Origin: UPXZ01 sp964541615
GTDB lineage: Bacteria; Bacteroidota; Bacteroidia; Bacteroidales; Paludibacteraceae
DNA length: 7,549 bases
Assembly: GCA_964541615.1 (NCBI GenBank)
Contig: CAZIRA010000121.1
Coordinates: 1 to 7,549 of the forward strand
Direction: 5' to 3'
Under the pieces are notes generated by a model. The model saw only the letters and a program-made list of their open reading frames with translations, searched no databases and was not told the origin of the DNA. How positions within the stretch are numbered: position 1 is the stretch's first letter; every line of letters begins with the position of its first letter. A program made the translations under genes and the position numbers. Positions 1 through 6,359 of this stretch are shown piece after piece.

Positions 1-16
1 ATAGCCTTTCTAAAAG

Positions 17-90
17 TGACCCCGGCGGGATTCTAACCCACGACCTTCAGAACCGGAATCTGACGTTCTATACAGCTGAACTACGAGGCC
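17..90 (-). tRNA. tRNA-Arg (anticodon CCG)
   Basis: Decodes CGG arginine codons. The minus strand folds into a full 74-nt cloverleaf: a 7-bp acceptor stem (GGCCTCG with CGGGGTC, two G-U pairs), a 4-bp D stem (GTTC/GAAC), a 5-bp anticodon stem (TCAGA/TCTGA) and a T stem (GTGGG/CCCGC). The anticodon loop is TTCCGGT, with CCG at coordinates 56-54. The variable loop is 5 nt, AGGTC. A20, an arginine identity base in well-studied bacteria, is present. The discriminator is A, and CCA is not encoded (CTT follows). Position 19 is T instead of G and position 56 is A instead of C, a compensated change of the tertiary elbow pair. All helices are intact, so it is probably functional. Confidence 0.95.
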
Positions 91-109
91 TTACCGATAA
101 TTGCGGTTG

Positions 110-117
110 CAAAGATA
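110..117 (-). promoter_or_regulatory. Promoter -7 element of tRNA-Arg
   Basis: The minus strand reads TATCTTTG, an exact match to the Bacteroidota TAnnTTTG -7 element, placed so that transcription would begin roughly 13 nt before the mature tRNA 5' end. The expected -33 region is T-rich (GTTTTT) but has no exact TTTG at the usual spacing. Confidence 0.65.
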
Positions 118-222
118 CAAAAATTTCCAACCTCTGAAAAACATTATTCTTCATTGCAAAGAAAAATAACGAAACTGATAAAAAAATATTCACTATCGAG
201 AATAATCCGGTCAAAAACAACA

Positions 223-230
223 TAACTTTG
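223..230 (+). promoter_or_regulatory. Promoter -7 element of trkH
   Basis: TAACTTTG matches the Bacteroidota TAnnTTTG -7 element. The predicted start of transcription lies about 7 nt downstream, near 237, giving a leader of about 15 nt before the ATG at 252. No clear TTTG -33 element is seen at the usual spacing. The motif also argues against the upstream in-frame TTG at 228 as start codon, because that codon lies inside the promoter. Confidence 0.6.
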
Positions 231-251
231 CAGTCGAAATCTATCTTCAAA

Positions 252-2024
252 ATGCAAAACAAGTTATCGATTAAGAAAACGCTGAAAATAGCCGGCAAAG
301 CAACTTTCACTATTGCTGTTATCGCTTTTTTTCTGGCGATTTTCGAACTGGGTTTCGCCTACGATCGGACGTGGGAAAAAGTCGTTTTCCTCTTCTTCGG
401 GCTTACTATCCTGATCGGATTTCTTTCCATATTACTCCGTATTGTATCCAAAACAAATACATACGGAACAAAAGGCCTGATACTCGACTATATTTTTATC
501 TTTGTTTTGATTATTACGCTTATTCTGAATTTTTATATTTTTATAAAAAGCCGTTCATTACTGGAATGGCACAATCCATGGACTTATACAGGACTTTTCA
601 TCGTTTTTTTCCGCGAGATTTACAATATCAACTTCCGAATCCGCTACAAATCATTTAATCCGGCGATGATATTCATCGTCAGTTTTATGGTGACTATTTT
701 TATCGGAAGTTTTCTGCTTATGCTCCCTAATGCAACCACAAACGGTAATCTTACCTACGTAGACGCACTCTTTACCTCCACCAGTGCAGTGTGTGTAACC
801 GGGCTTTCGGTGCAGGATACGGGAACTTTTTTTACCAGATTCGGGCAAGTGGTTATCCTGCTGCTCATTCAGGTTGGAGGGCTTGGAATCATGACGTTTG
901 CCAACTATTTCAGCCGATTTTTCTCCGGGCAGGCATCGCTTGAAAGTCAGGTTTTTATTTCAGAAACTACTGCTGTGGACAAATTCAACGATGCTTTCCG
1001 AACGCTGCGTAACATTATTCTGGTAACATTCGGAATTGAATCTGTTGGCGCTGCGTATATATTTTTTAATATTGACAAAAACGTAATTCCTGAATTGGGC
1101 GAACGCATTTTCTTCTCTGTTTTCCACGGAGTTTCTGCATTTTGCAACGCCGGATTTTCTACACTGAGCAATAATCTTTATGAGCCAACCTTCCGTTACA
1201 ATTACCCGATTGTACTTGCGGTAGCATTTTTGATCGTATTTGGAGGGTTGGGATTTCCGATAATTTTCAATTCGCTTCAATTTTTCAGATACAAAATCAA
1301 AAGCATTTTCAAGAAATTATACCTGAAAAGAACAGACACCTATAAAACCTGGATCATCAACCTGAATTCCAAGATTGTCCTTACCACGACTGTTTCTTTG
1401 CTTGTACTTGGAACAATGTTTTTCTTTCTTCTTGAATACAACAATACCCTGGCTGAACATAAGACACTTTTTGGAAAAATAGCAACCTCGTTTTTCGGCT
1501 CAGTTACGCCACGTACTGCAGGTTTTAATCAGGTGAATATCGCTGAGATGCTCTTACCGACTACGCTGATGACTGTGCTTTTAATGTGGATTGGAGCTTC
1601 GCCAGCATCCACGGGTGGTGGTATAAAAACCAGTACTTTTGCATTGGCAGCGGCGAATATTGTCAATTTGATTCGGGGAAAACGGACTAATATCTTTGGT
1701 AGAGAAATAAGCCGGTTGTCGATGGACAGGGCTTTTGCAATCATCATGCTTTCATTTGTAATAATTGGGATTTCATCATTCGCAATTATTATAATTGAGC
1801 CGGAAGCGGGATTGCTGAATGTCGTTTACGAAGTTGTTTCTGCATACGGCACAGTAGGTTTGACTCGAGGAATTACGCCATTTCTAAGTGATTCCAGTAA
1901 AATCATTCTCGTAATAACGATGTTTTTGGGACGCGTTACTATGCTGACTTTTCTCACGGCATTTTTCAAAAAAGCTTCAGGAATGTATTTCCGTTATCCA
2001 AAAGAAGATATATTAATAAATTAG
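252..2024 (+). CDS. trkH: TrkH/KtrB-family potassium uptake channel subunit
   Basis: Inner-membrane K+ translocating subunit, expected to work as a dimer gated by a cytosolic RCK ring. The 590-aa product shows the four pore-loop repeats of the superfamily, each with its filter glycine: AVCVTGLS (G184), HGVSAFCNAGFST (G301), TPRTAGFNQV (G424) and SAYGTVGLTRG (G536). The third repeat carries the glycine-rich intramembrane gate loop, ASPASTGGGIKTS (449-461). The last helix has an arginine (R560, FLGRVTM) like the one that lines the pore in family structures. The canonical core starts near residue 136. Before it lie about 130 residues with three clear hydrophobic helices (about 19-37, 44-63, 76-98), so the protein is longer than E. 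coli TrkH (483) or Bacillus KtrB (445). Start: ATG 252, since the in-frame TTG at 228 sits in the promoter box. A single-RCK partner follows, which makes it functionally Ktr-like. Confidence 0.93.
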   Translation: MQNKLSIKKTLKIAGKATFTIAVIAFFLAIFELGFAYDRTWEKVVFLFFGLTILIGFLSILLRIVSKTNTYGTKGLILDYIFIFVLIITLILNFYIFIKSRSLLEWHNPWTYTGLFIVFFREIYNINFRIRYKSFNPAMIFIVSFMVTIFIGSFLLMLPNATTNGNLTYVDALFTSTSAVCVTGLSVQDTGTFFTRFGQVVILLLIQVGGLGIMTFANYFSRFFSGQASLESQVFISETTAVDKFNDAFRTLRNIILVTFGIESVGAAYIFFNIDKNVIPELGERIFFSVFHGVSAFCNAGFSTLSNNLYEPTFRYNYPIVLAVAFLIVFGGLGFPIIFNSLQFFRYKIKSIFKKLYLKRTDTYKTWIINLNSKIVLTTTVSLLVLGTMFFFLLEYNNTLAEHKTLFGKIATSFFGSVTPRTAGFNQVNIAEMLLPTTLMTVLLMWIGASPASTGGGIKTSTFALAAANIVNLIRGKRTNIFGREISRLSMDRAFAIIMLSFVIIGISSFAIIIIEPEAGLLNVVYEVVSAYGTVGLTRGITPFLSDSSKIILVITMFLGRVTMLTFLTAFFKKASGMYFRYPKEDILIN

Positions 2025-2043
2025 GAGTAGCCGGGAGATGAAA

Positions 2044-2129
2044 GCACGAAGTTAATATCGTGCGAAGCACATTATCTCTATTTATCGTCAGAGACTTTAT
2101 CATAAAGAAGTATCGCGCATAGCACATAA
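2044..2129 (+). repeat. Structured spacer with imperfect direct repeat between trkH and ktrA
   Basis: The 117-bp gap between the two potassium genes contains a 20-bp imperfect direct repeat at 2055-2074 and 2110-2129 (15 of 20 bases identical, sharing TATCG and AGCACAT). It also has GCACGA (2044-2049) facing TCGTGC (2058-2063), a competing GTGC-GAA-GCAC hairpin (2060-2070), and TCTCT/AGAGA (2075-2079 with 2090-2094). I found no TAnnTTTG promoter here, so ktrA probably reads through from trkH. The function is unknown: it could set the relative expression of the two genes, act as an RNA processing site, or be repeat debris. Confidence 0.45.
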
Positions 2130-2141
2130 ATAATTACAATT

Positions 2142-2831
2142 ATGAAATTTATAATTATTGGTTTAGGTCATTTCGGATCGGCATTGGCTGAGAAATTGAC
2201 ACATATCGGGCATCAGGTCGTTGCGGTTGACAGCAACATGCGGTTAGTCGAGCTGGTAAAAGACGGGGTGACGCACGCTGTATGCCTGAACAGTAAAGAT
2301 CCGCTGGCAATTAAAAATCTGCCTCTCGAAAATGCAGATGCAGCAGTGGTGTGCATCGGTTCTGATGAAGGTGAAAACCTGATGACGACGGCGCTCCTGA
2401 AAAAAATGAATGTGAAACGCATCATCAGCCGATCAGTAAATCATTTGCACGAAAATATACTGGAGGCAATGGGAATTACAGAAATAGTCCGTCCGGAATA
2501 TGAAACTGCCGACCGCTGGGCGTTGAAACTATCCACCACAGCCTATCTTGATCTGTTTGAAGTTGCTCAGAATCACAATATCGCCGAAGTGCGTGTCCCC
2601 GGGAAATTGGTTGGTAAGAGCGTGAAGGAAATAGAGTTTAATAAAAAATACAACATCATCGTCCTGACAAAACTGAAACAGGAAAACGTGAAGAATAAGC
2701 TCGGTGCACCAACGACGATCATGAAAGCCGGCGACATCATCACCGCCGAAAGCATCCTCCATCAAGACGACATCATAGTAGTATATGGTCACAGAAATGA
2801 CATCCAACGGATGATTGATGAGAATAGCTGA
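2142..2831 (+). CDS. ktrA: KtrA/TrkA-type RCK regulatory subunit of K+ uptake
   Basis: Cytosolic gating subunit expected to assemble as a ring under the TrkH/KtrB channel and open it in response to nucleotides. The 229-aa protein has one RCK unit, the KtrA layout, whereas E. coli TrkA (458 aa) has two in tandem. The N-terminal Rossmann fold begins directly with a beta strand and GLGHFG (7-12, GxGxxG). An acidic residue, D30, ends the second strand (VVAVD), as expected for binding the ribose of NAD(H) or adenine nucleotides. PEYETADRWA (118-127) lies at the end of the RCK-N part. Residues from about 135 to 220 form the RCK-C (TrkA-C) domain (AEVRVPGKLVGKSVKEIEF, then AGDIITAES...DDIIVVYG). In Firmicutes KtrA this domain binds cyclic di-AMP; whether this one does cannot be judged by eye. 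The gene lies downstream of trkH on the same strand and ends before a strong terminator. Confidence 0.92.
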   Translation: MKFIIIGLGHFGSALAEKLTHIGHQVVAVDSNMRLVELVKDGVTHAVCLNSKDPLAIKNLPLENADAAVVCIGSDEGENLMTTALLKKMNVKRIISRSVNHLHENILEAMGITEIVRPEYETADRWALKLSTTAYLDLFEVAQNHNIAEVRVPGKLVGKSVKEIEFNKKYNIIVLTKLKQENVKNKLGAPTTIMKAGDIITAESILHQDDIIVVYGHRNDIQRMIDENS

Positions 2832-2841
2832 GAAAACACAG

Positions 2842-2976
2842 CCCCTAACCCCTAAAGGGGAATACAAATTCTCTTGACAACAAAACCCCTGCAAAGTTCA
2901 CTTTACAGGGGTTTGTCAAATTTTATTTTTTTTTCCTAAAAAACCACTTCCCAAGTTCCCCTTTAGGGGTTAGGGG
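2842..2976. repeat. Perfect 21-bp inverted repeat flanking the convergent terminator
   Basis: The left arm, 2842-2862, starts with CCCCTAACCCCTAAAGGGG. The right arm, 2956-2976, is its exact reverse complement over 21 bp. Each arm also contains the short self-complementary core CCCCTAAAGGGG. The 93 bp between the arms hold the terminator hairpin. From memory, sequences of this CCCCTAACCCCTAAAGGGG type occur as dispersed intergenic repeats in Bacteroidota genomes, but I cannot verify that here. The right arm ends 3 bp from the stop codon of the CoA-transferase gene. Confidence 0.85.
2874..2934 (+). terminator. Rho-independent terminator of the potassium uptake genes
   Basis: AAACCCCTG (2883-2891) pairs with CAGGGGTTT (2906-2914). 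AAAG/CTTT extends the stem inward after one C-A mismatch, and TTGAC/GTCAA (2874-2878 with 2915-2919) extends it outward past a small bulge. A run of 13 T in 14 bases follows at 2921-2934. It is oriented for ktrA transcription. The stem may also stop the convergent CoA-transferase transcript, but the T run on that side is poor. Confidence 0.88.
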
Positions 2977-2979
2977 TCA

Positions 2980-4482
2980 CTAATCTGCATAATCTTCCCA
3001 CTTTGTATCGAGCATATTGCCTGTTTTGGCAAATTGGCGATGCATGCCGAAGCAGGCTCCGAGGTTGATTGGAGTGTGGCCTGGTGTGCAAAGTTTCAGG
3101 TAATCGTGGAGCATCGGTCTGTATTCCGGTGCTGCGCAATTCTCGATAATCAGTTCGGCACGCTGACGGGGAGAGAATCCGCGTAAATCAGCTACACCGT
3201 GTTCGGTAATCAACACCTTGACGGAGTGCTCAGACTGGTCGTTGTGCGATACCATAGGAACAATGGCACTGATTTTTCCACCTTTTGCAGTAGATGGCGT
3301 GGTGAAAATCGAGAAATACGAGTTGCGGGTAAAGTCGCCCGAACCGCCGATTCCGTTCATCATTTTGTTTCCAAGCACGTGTGTACTGTTTACATTACCG
3401 AATATATCGGCTTCCAGGGCAGTATTAATAGAAATAAGTCCCAGGCGGCGCGCAATTTCAGGACTGTTGGATATTTCCTGCGGACGGAGTACAATCTTAT
3501 CGCGGAAGAAATCCAGATCCGAATAAATTTCATTTAAAACTTCTGTTGACACAGTAAGCGAACATCCACTGGCAAATTTCACGCGGCCCTGACGCATCAG
3601 TTTTATTACAGAATCCTGAATTACTTCGGTGTACATTTCAAAAGCAGGAATTCCGGGATGGTCGCCAAGTGAAGCCAGCAGTGCATTAGCGATGTTTCCT
3701 ACGCCTGACTGCAATGGAACGAATTCTTGTGGAATTTTATTCAATTTCAATTCAGAAGCCAGGAAATTTGCCACGTTCTCACCAATTTTGGCAGTTACCT
3801 CATCCACCGGTGTAAATCCTCCCACTTCGTCGGCATGGTTTGTTTCAACCACACAGAGAATTTTTTCAGGATCAATTTTCAGCGTAGTCGTTCCGATTCT
3901 GTCCGAAGCATTATAGATAGGAATTTCACGTCGGTGAGGAGGATTAGCCGCTTCATATATATCGTGGAATCCCGCTAGTTCTTTCGGGTGGAAACGGTTA
4001 TATTCCAAAATCACATAATCAGCTATGCGGGAAATGGTAGGAGAGATTCCAACGCCTGTAGTAAGCACCACTTCTCCGTTTTCTTTCAAATCACATATCT
4101 CTATAATCGCATATTTTGGTTTTCTTACAAATCCGTATCGGAGACTCAGTGCCAATGCAGAGAGATGAAGATCGTAGTATTCAATTTCACCGCTGTTCAG
4201 AGCTTTACGCATGTCTTTGTTTGACTGGTAAGGCGAGCGGTAGCTGATAGCATTAGCACGCGCCAGGGCGCCATCAAGCGAGTCGCCGGTAGAAGCGCCG
4301 GTGAACATTCCGATTTTGAACTCTTTTCCCTGTTGGTGAAACTCTTCTGCACGTTTGGCCAGAGCAGTTGGAACTACTTTTGGACTACCCGCTGCGGTAA
4401 AGCCGCTGAATCCCACCACATCACCGTTGTTGATGTGAGATGCAGCTTCTTCGGCAGTTACAAATTTGAAAGCTTGTGTCAT
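2980..4482 (-). CDS. Acetyl-CoA hydrolase/succinyl-CoA:acetate CoA-transferase family protein
   Basis: Cytosolic class I CoA-transferase of the AarC/Cat1/ScpC type. It moves CoA between an acyl-CoA (commonly succinyl-CoA or acetyl-CoA) and a carboxylate such as acetate, through a glutamyl-CoA intermediate. The 500-aa length fits the family (Acetobacter AarC, about 505). Visible motifs: the N-terminal domain with GFSGFTAAGSPKVVP (24-38); the glycine-rich QSGVGNIANA (258-267); YTEV with E286 as the likely catalytic glutamate, matching E294 of AarC; GNVNSTH (362-368); the CoA-site motif GIGGSGDFTRNS (377-388); and EHGVADLRGFSPRQR (427-441). Nothing essential appears missing. Start: ATG at 4482, the first in the frame, with an AT-rich upstream region and no SD. 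It converges with ktrA and diverges from pepD, so it is probably monocistronic. The exact acyl donor cannot be told from sequence; an acetyl-CoA hydrolase label is equally common for this family. Confidence 0.93.
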   Translation of the reverse strand: MTQAFKFVTAEEAASHINNGDVVGFSGFTAAGSPKVVPTALAKRAEEFHQQGKEFKIGMFTGASTGDSLDGALARANAISYRSPYQSNKDMRKALNSGEIEYYDLHLSALALSLRYGFVRKPKYAIIEICDLKENGEVVLTTGVGISPTISRIADYVILEYNRFHPKELAGFHDIYEAANPPHRREIPIYNASDRIGTTTLKIDPEKILCVVETNHADEVGGFTPVDEVTAKIGENVANFLASELKLNKIPQEFVPLQSGVGNIANALLASLGDHPGIPAFEMYTEVIQDSVIKLMRQGRVKFASGCSLTVSTEVLNEIYSDLDFFRDKIVLRPQEISNSPEIARRLGLISINTALEADIFGNVNSTHVLGNKMMNGIGGSGDFTRNSYFSIFTTPSTAKGGKISAIVPMVSHNDQSEHSVKVLITEHGVADLRGFSPRQRAELIIENCAAPEYRPMLHDYLKLCTPGHTPINLGACFGMHRQFAKTGNMLDTKWEDYAD

Positions 4483-4518
4483 AACTTATGGTCAATTATT
4501 GATTTTTAAATTTTGATG

Positions 4519-4526
4519 CAAATTTA
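4519..4526 (-). promoter_or_regulatory. Promoter -7 element of the CoA-transferase gene
   Basis: The minus strand reads TAAATTTG, an exact TAnnTTTG match. Transcription would start near 4512, leaving a leader of about 30 nt before the ATG at 4482. A TTTG upstream (minus strand, 4544-4541) is only 14 nt away, closer than the usual spacing of about 18-19 nt, so the -33 element is uncertain. Confidence 0.55.
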
Positions 4527-4586
4527 CCAATTTTATTCAACAAAAATAAAAAAATCATCATTTATCCGTCAAGTCTTTTGTTTATC

Positions 4587-4600
4587 TTGTGTTTTCACAA
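4587..4600. promoter_or_regulatory. 14-bp palindrome, possible operator
   Basis: TTGTGTTTTCACAA is a perfect TTGTG-N4-CACAA dyad lying between the two divergent genes. It recalls CRP/FNR-family sites, but the classical TGTGA-N6-TCACA spacing is not met. It could also be a short hairpin, followed after 7 nt by a T-rich run. Symmetry is seen directly; a regulatory role is inference. Confidence 0.3.
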
Positions 4601-4686
4601 AAATTATCTTTTTTTTATCGGTTATTTGAGAATTAATTGTGATATTTGTAGAATACAATCTCAAAAAGCAATTAGAGAGTAGTCTG

Positions 4687-4734
4687 ATGAATAAGAAAAG
4701 ACAAATTGAATATTGGATAAAAAAATATTTTTAA
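4687..4734 (+). CDS. Possible 15-aa leader ORF upstream of pepD
   Basis: ATG at 4687 opens a frame encoding MNKKRQIEYWIKKYF and ends at TAA, 6 nt before the left arm of the inverted repeat and 60 nt before the pepD start. Four of the 15 residues are aromatic (Y9, W10, Y14, F15), and the rest are mostly basic. No convincing ribosome binding site is visible, but this phylum often lacks one. A frame this short can arise by chance in AT-rich DNA. I list it only because of its place directly before a strong inverted repeat. Confidence 0.2.
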   Translation: MNKKRQIEYWIKKYF

Positions 4735-4740
4735 TAACTC

Positions 4741-4772
4741 CCGAAAACAACTTATAATTGAATTGTTTTCGG
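4741..4772 (+). repeat. 10-bp perfect inverted repeat in the pepD leader
   Basis: CCGAAAACAA (4741-4750) and TTGTTTTCGG (4763-4772) are exact reverse complements with a 12-nt spacer, ending 22 nt before the pepD ATG. On the plus strand no T run follows (AAAAAA instead), so it is not a standard terminator for pepD-direction RNA. It could be an operator dyad or a 5'-UTR hairpin affecting translation or stability. Confidence 0.6.
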
Positions 4773-4794
4773 AAAAAACTACATAAATAACTAT

Positions 4795-6252
4795 ATGAAA
4801 GACATTCGTAATTTAGAGCCAAAAGTACTTTGGAACAATTTTTACAGTTTGACGCAGATACCGCGTCCGTCGGGAAAAAAAGAAGAAATAGGAAAATTTT
4901 TGGTTGAATTTGGAAAATCGCTGGGATTGGAAACGCTGCAGGATGAAATAGGGAATGTGCTTGTTCGCAAACCAGCCACACCAGGTATGGAAGACCGCAA
5001 AGGAGTGGTTTTGCAGTCGCACATGGACATGGTGCCTCAGAAAAACAGCAACGTGGATCACGATTTTGCAAAAGATCCGATTCAAACAATCATTGAAGGC
5101 GAATGGGTGCGCGCAAATAATACCACGCTTGGTGCCGACAATGGGATTGGTGTGGCTGCCGCAATGGCAGTTCTTCAATCGACAGATATCCCTCATCCGG
5201 CAGTGGAAATGTTTATCACAGTGGATGAAGAAACCGGCATGGACGGAGCATTCGGCCTGCAGCCAAATTTCCTGAAAGGCGATATTCTTATTAATATGGA
5301 CTCCGAAGACGAAGGCGAATTGTATGTAGGTTGTGCCGGTGGTTTGGATGCTAATATCTCATTCCGTTACAAAGAAGAGGAGGTTCCGGCCGATGATGTT
5401 GCTTTTATGCTTTCACTTACCGGGCTTAAAGGTGGACACTCAGGTGTAGACATTCATTTGCAACGTGCTAATGCCAATAAATTAATTTTCCGCTTCCTGA
5501 AATCGGCTGTTGCGGAAGTAGAAGCCAGAATGAGCTGTATTGAAGGAGGAAATCTACGCAACGCCATTCCGCGCGAAGCATTCTCAGTAATTACCGTTCC
5601 AAAAGGAAACGAAGATGATTTGATGGAACTTGTTGCTGAATATGAAGCACTATTCATTGAAGAATTCAAAGGGGTGGAAGAAAGCATCAGCTTCAAAGCC
5701 GAAAAAACAGAACGGATCAGCGGCCTGATGCCGGAAGAGGTGCAGGACGATTTGATCAATGCCGTTACAGCTTGTCCTAATGGTGTTTACCGCTTTATTC
5801 CCGAAGTGCCGGATGTGGTAGAAACTTCCAACAACTTGGCAATCGTAAGATCTGACGGGAAAGGAATTGAGGTGAAATGCCTGATCCGAAGCTCAGTTGA
5901 AAGCCGTAAAGAAGAACTTGGTTCAGCGATTGAAAGTGTATTCTCTCTCGCAGGCGGAAAAGTGGAATTCTCCGGAGCTTATCCGGGTTGGAAACCTAAT
6001 CTGGAATCGCCCATTTTGAAAGAAATGATCAAAGTTTACGAAAGAGATTTTGGCAAAACTCCAAAAATTCTGATTATTCATGCAGGATTGGAATGTGGTA
6101 TTCTTGGAACGAATTATCCGGAAATGGATATGATTTCCTTCGGACCTACCATCCGTTTCCCGCACTCTCCGGATGAAAAGGTAAACATCGAAACCGTACA
6201 GAAATTCTGGGATTATCTGAAAGCTGTGCTGGCTGATATTCCGAAGAAATAA
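4795..6252 (+). CDS. pepD: PepD-type aminoacyl-histidine dipeptidase (peptidase M20C)
   Basis: Cytosolic two-metal dipeptidase that splits Xaa-His and other dipeptides in the last step of peptide use. Its 485 aa equal the length of E. coli PepD. All M20 active-site elements are visible: SHMDMV with metal ligand H76 and D78; GADNGIGVA with bridging D115; DEETGMDG with general base E145 and ligand E146; NMDSEDEGE with ligand D169; and FPHSPDEKV with ligand H457. KGGHSG (212-217), with H215, lies at the start of the inserted lid/dimerisation domain (about 188-390), where family structures place the transition-state histidine. No signal peptide is present. Start: ATG 4795, preceded by an AT-rich leader (ACATAAATAACTAT) and no SD. 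A candidate weak promoter, GATATTTG, lies at 4641-4648. The C1B peptidase follows after 107 bp with no terminator seen. Confidence 0.95.
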   Translation: MKDIRNLEPKVLWNNFYSLTQIPRPSGKKEEIGKFLVEFGKSLGLETLQDEIGNVLVRKPATPGMEDRKGVVLQSHMDMVPQKNSNVDHDFAKDPIQTIIEGEWVRANNTTLGADNGIGVAAAMAVLQSTDIPHPAVEMFITVDEETGMDGAFGLQPNFLKGDILINMDSEDEGELYVGCAGGLDANISFRYKEEEVPADDVAFMLSLTGLKGGHSGVDIHLQRANANKLIFRFLKSAVAEVEARMSCIEGGNLRNAIPREAFSVITVPKGNEDDLMELVAEYEALFIEEFKGVEESISFKAEKTERISGLMPEEVQDDLINAVTACPNGVYRFIPEVPDVVETSNNLAIVRSDGKGIEVKCLIRSSVESRKEELGSAIESVFSLAGGKVEFSGAYPGWKPNLESPILKEMIKVYERDFGKTPKILIIHAGLECGILGTNYPEMDMISFGPTIRFPHSPDEKVNIETVQKFWDYLKAVLADIPKK

Positions 6253-6359
6253 AACAGACGTTACCAAAAAGATTTAACAACAGGGACGTTGCATACTGGA
6301 GATTCAGGTTTTCGGGTGCAATGTCTCTTTTCAATTCATCAAATAAATTCATCAATTGT

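Larger units (their letters stand above)
4483..4794. other. 312-bp divergent intergenic control region
   Basis: A strongly AT-rich gap between the divergent CoA-transferase and pepD genes, with no substantial ORF in either direction. It holds a minus-strand -7 element (4519-4526), a 14-bp palindrome (4587-4600), a weak plus-strand promoter-like GATATTTG (4641-4648), a possible 15-codon leader ORF (4687-4734) and a 10-bp inverted repeat (4741-4772). These are listed separately where supportable. Confidence 0.8.

Noticed and set aside
228..251. An upstream TTG start for trkH adding 8 residues
   Set aside because: The TTG is the end of TAACTTTG, the probable -7 promoter element, so it would not be in the transcript. 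ATG 252 is in frame and gives a normal N-terminus.
68..310. Minus-strand 80-aa hydrophobic open frame across the trkH start
   Set aside because: It overlaps the tRNA-Arg gene, both promoter elements and the coding sequence for the first TrkH helix. The hydrophobicity mirrors AT-rich and membrane-coding DNA.
2842..2976. Insertion-sequence remnant bounded by terminal inverted repeats
   Set aside because: The 93 bp between the arms contain only a terminator and T-rich sequence, with no transposase fragment and no flanking target duplication seen. A nested terminator/dispersed repeat explains it better.
3199..3978. Plus-strand open frames inside the CoA-transferase gene
   Set aside because: Antisense shadows of a conserved 500-aa enzyme, with no family signature of their own.
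4661..5196. Minus-strand open frames over the start of pepD
   Set aside because: They lie opposite a well-supported gene with full active-site motifs, show no recognisable domain and have low-complexity Phe/Ser-rich composition, as expected of antisense shadows.
6321..6359. Upstream ATG giving a 404-aa C1B peptidase
   Set aside because: It would place 13 polar residues before a well-formed signal peptide (MRK plus hydrophobic core). ATG 6360 is the better start.
6253..6359. A separate promoter or terminator between pepD and the C1B peptidase gene
   Set aside because: No TAnnTTTG element and no GC-rich hairpin with T run were found. The best structure is a weak CGTTGCA/TGCAATG pairing with a G-U pair.
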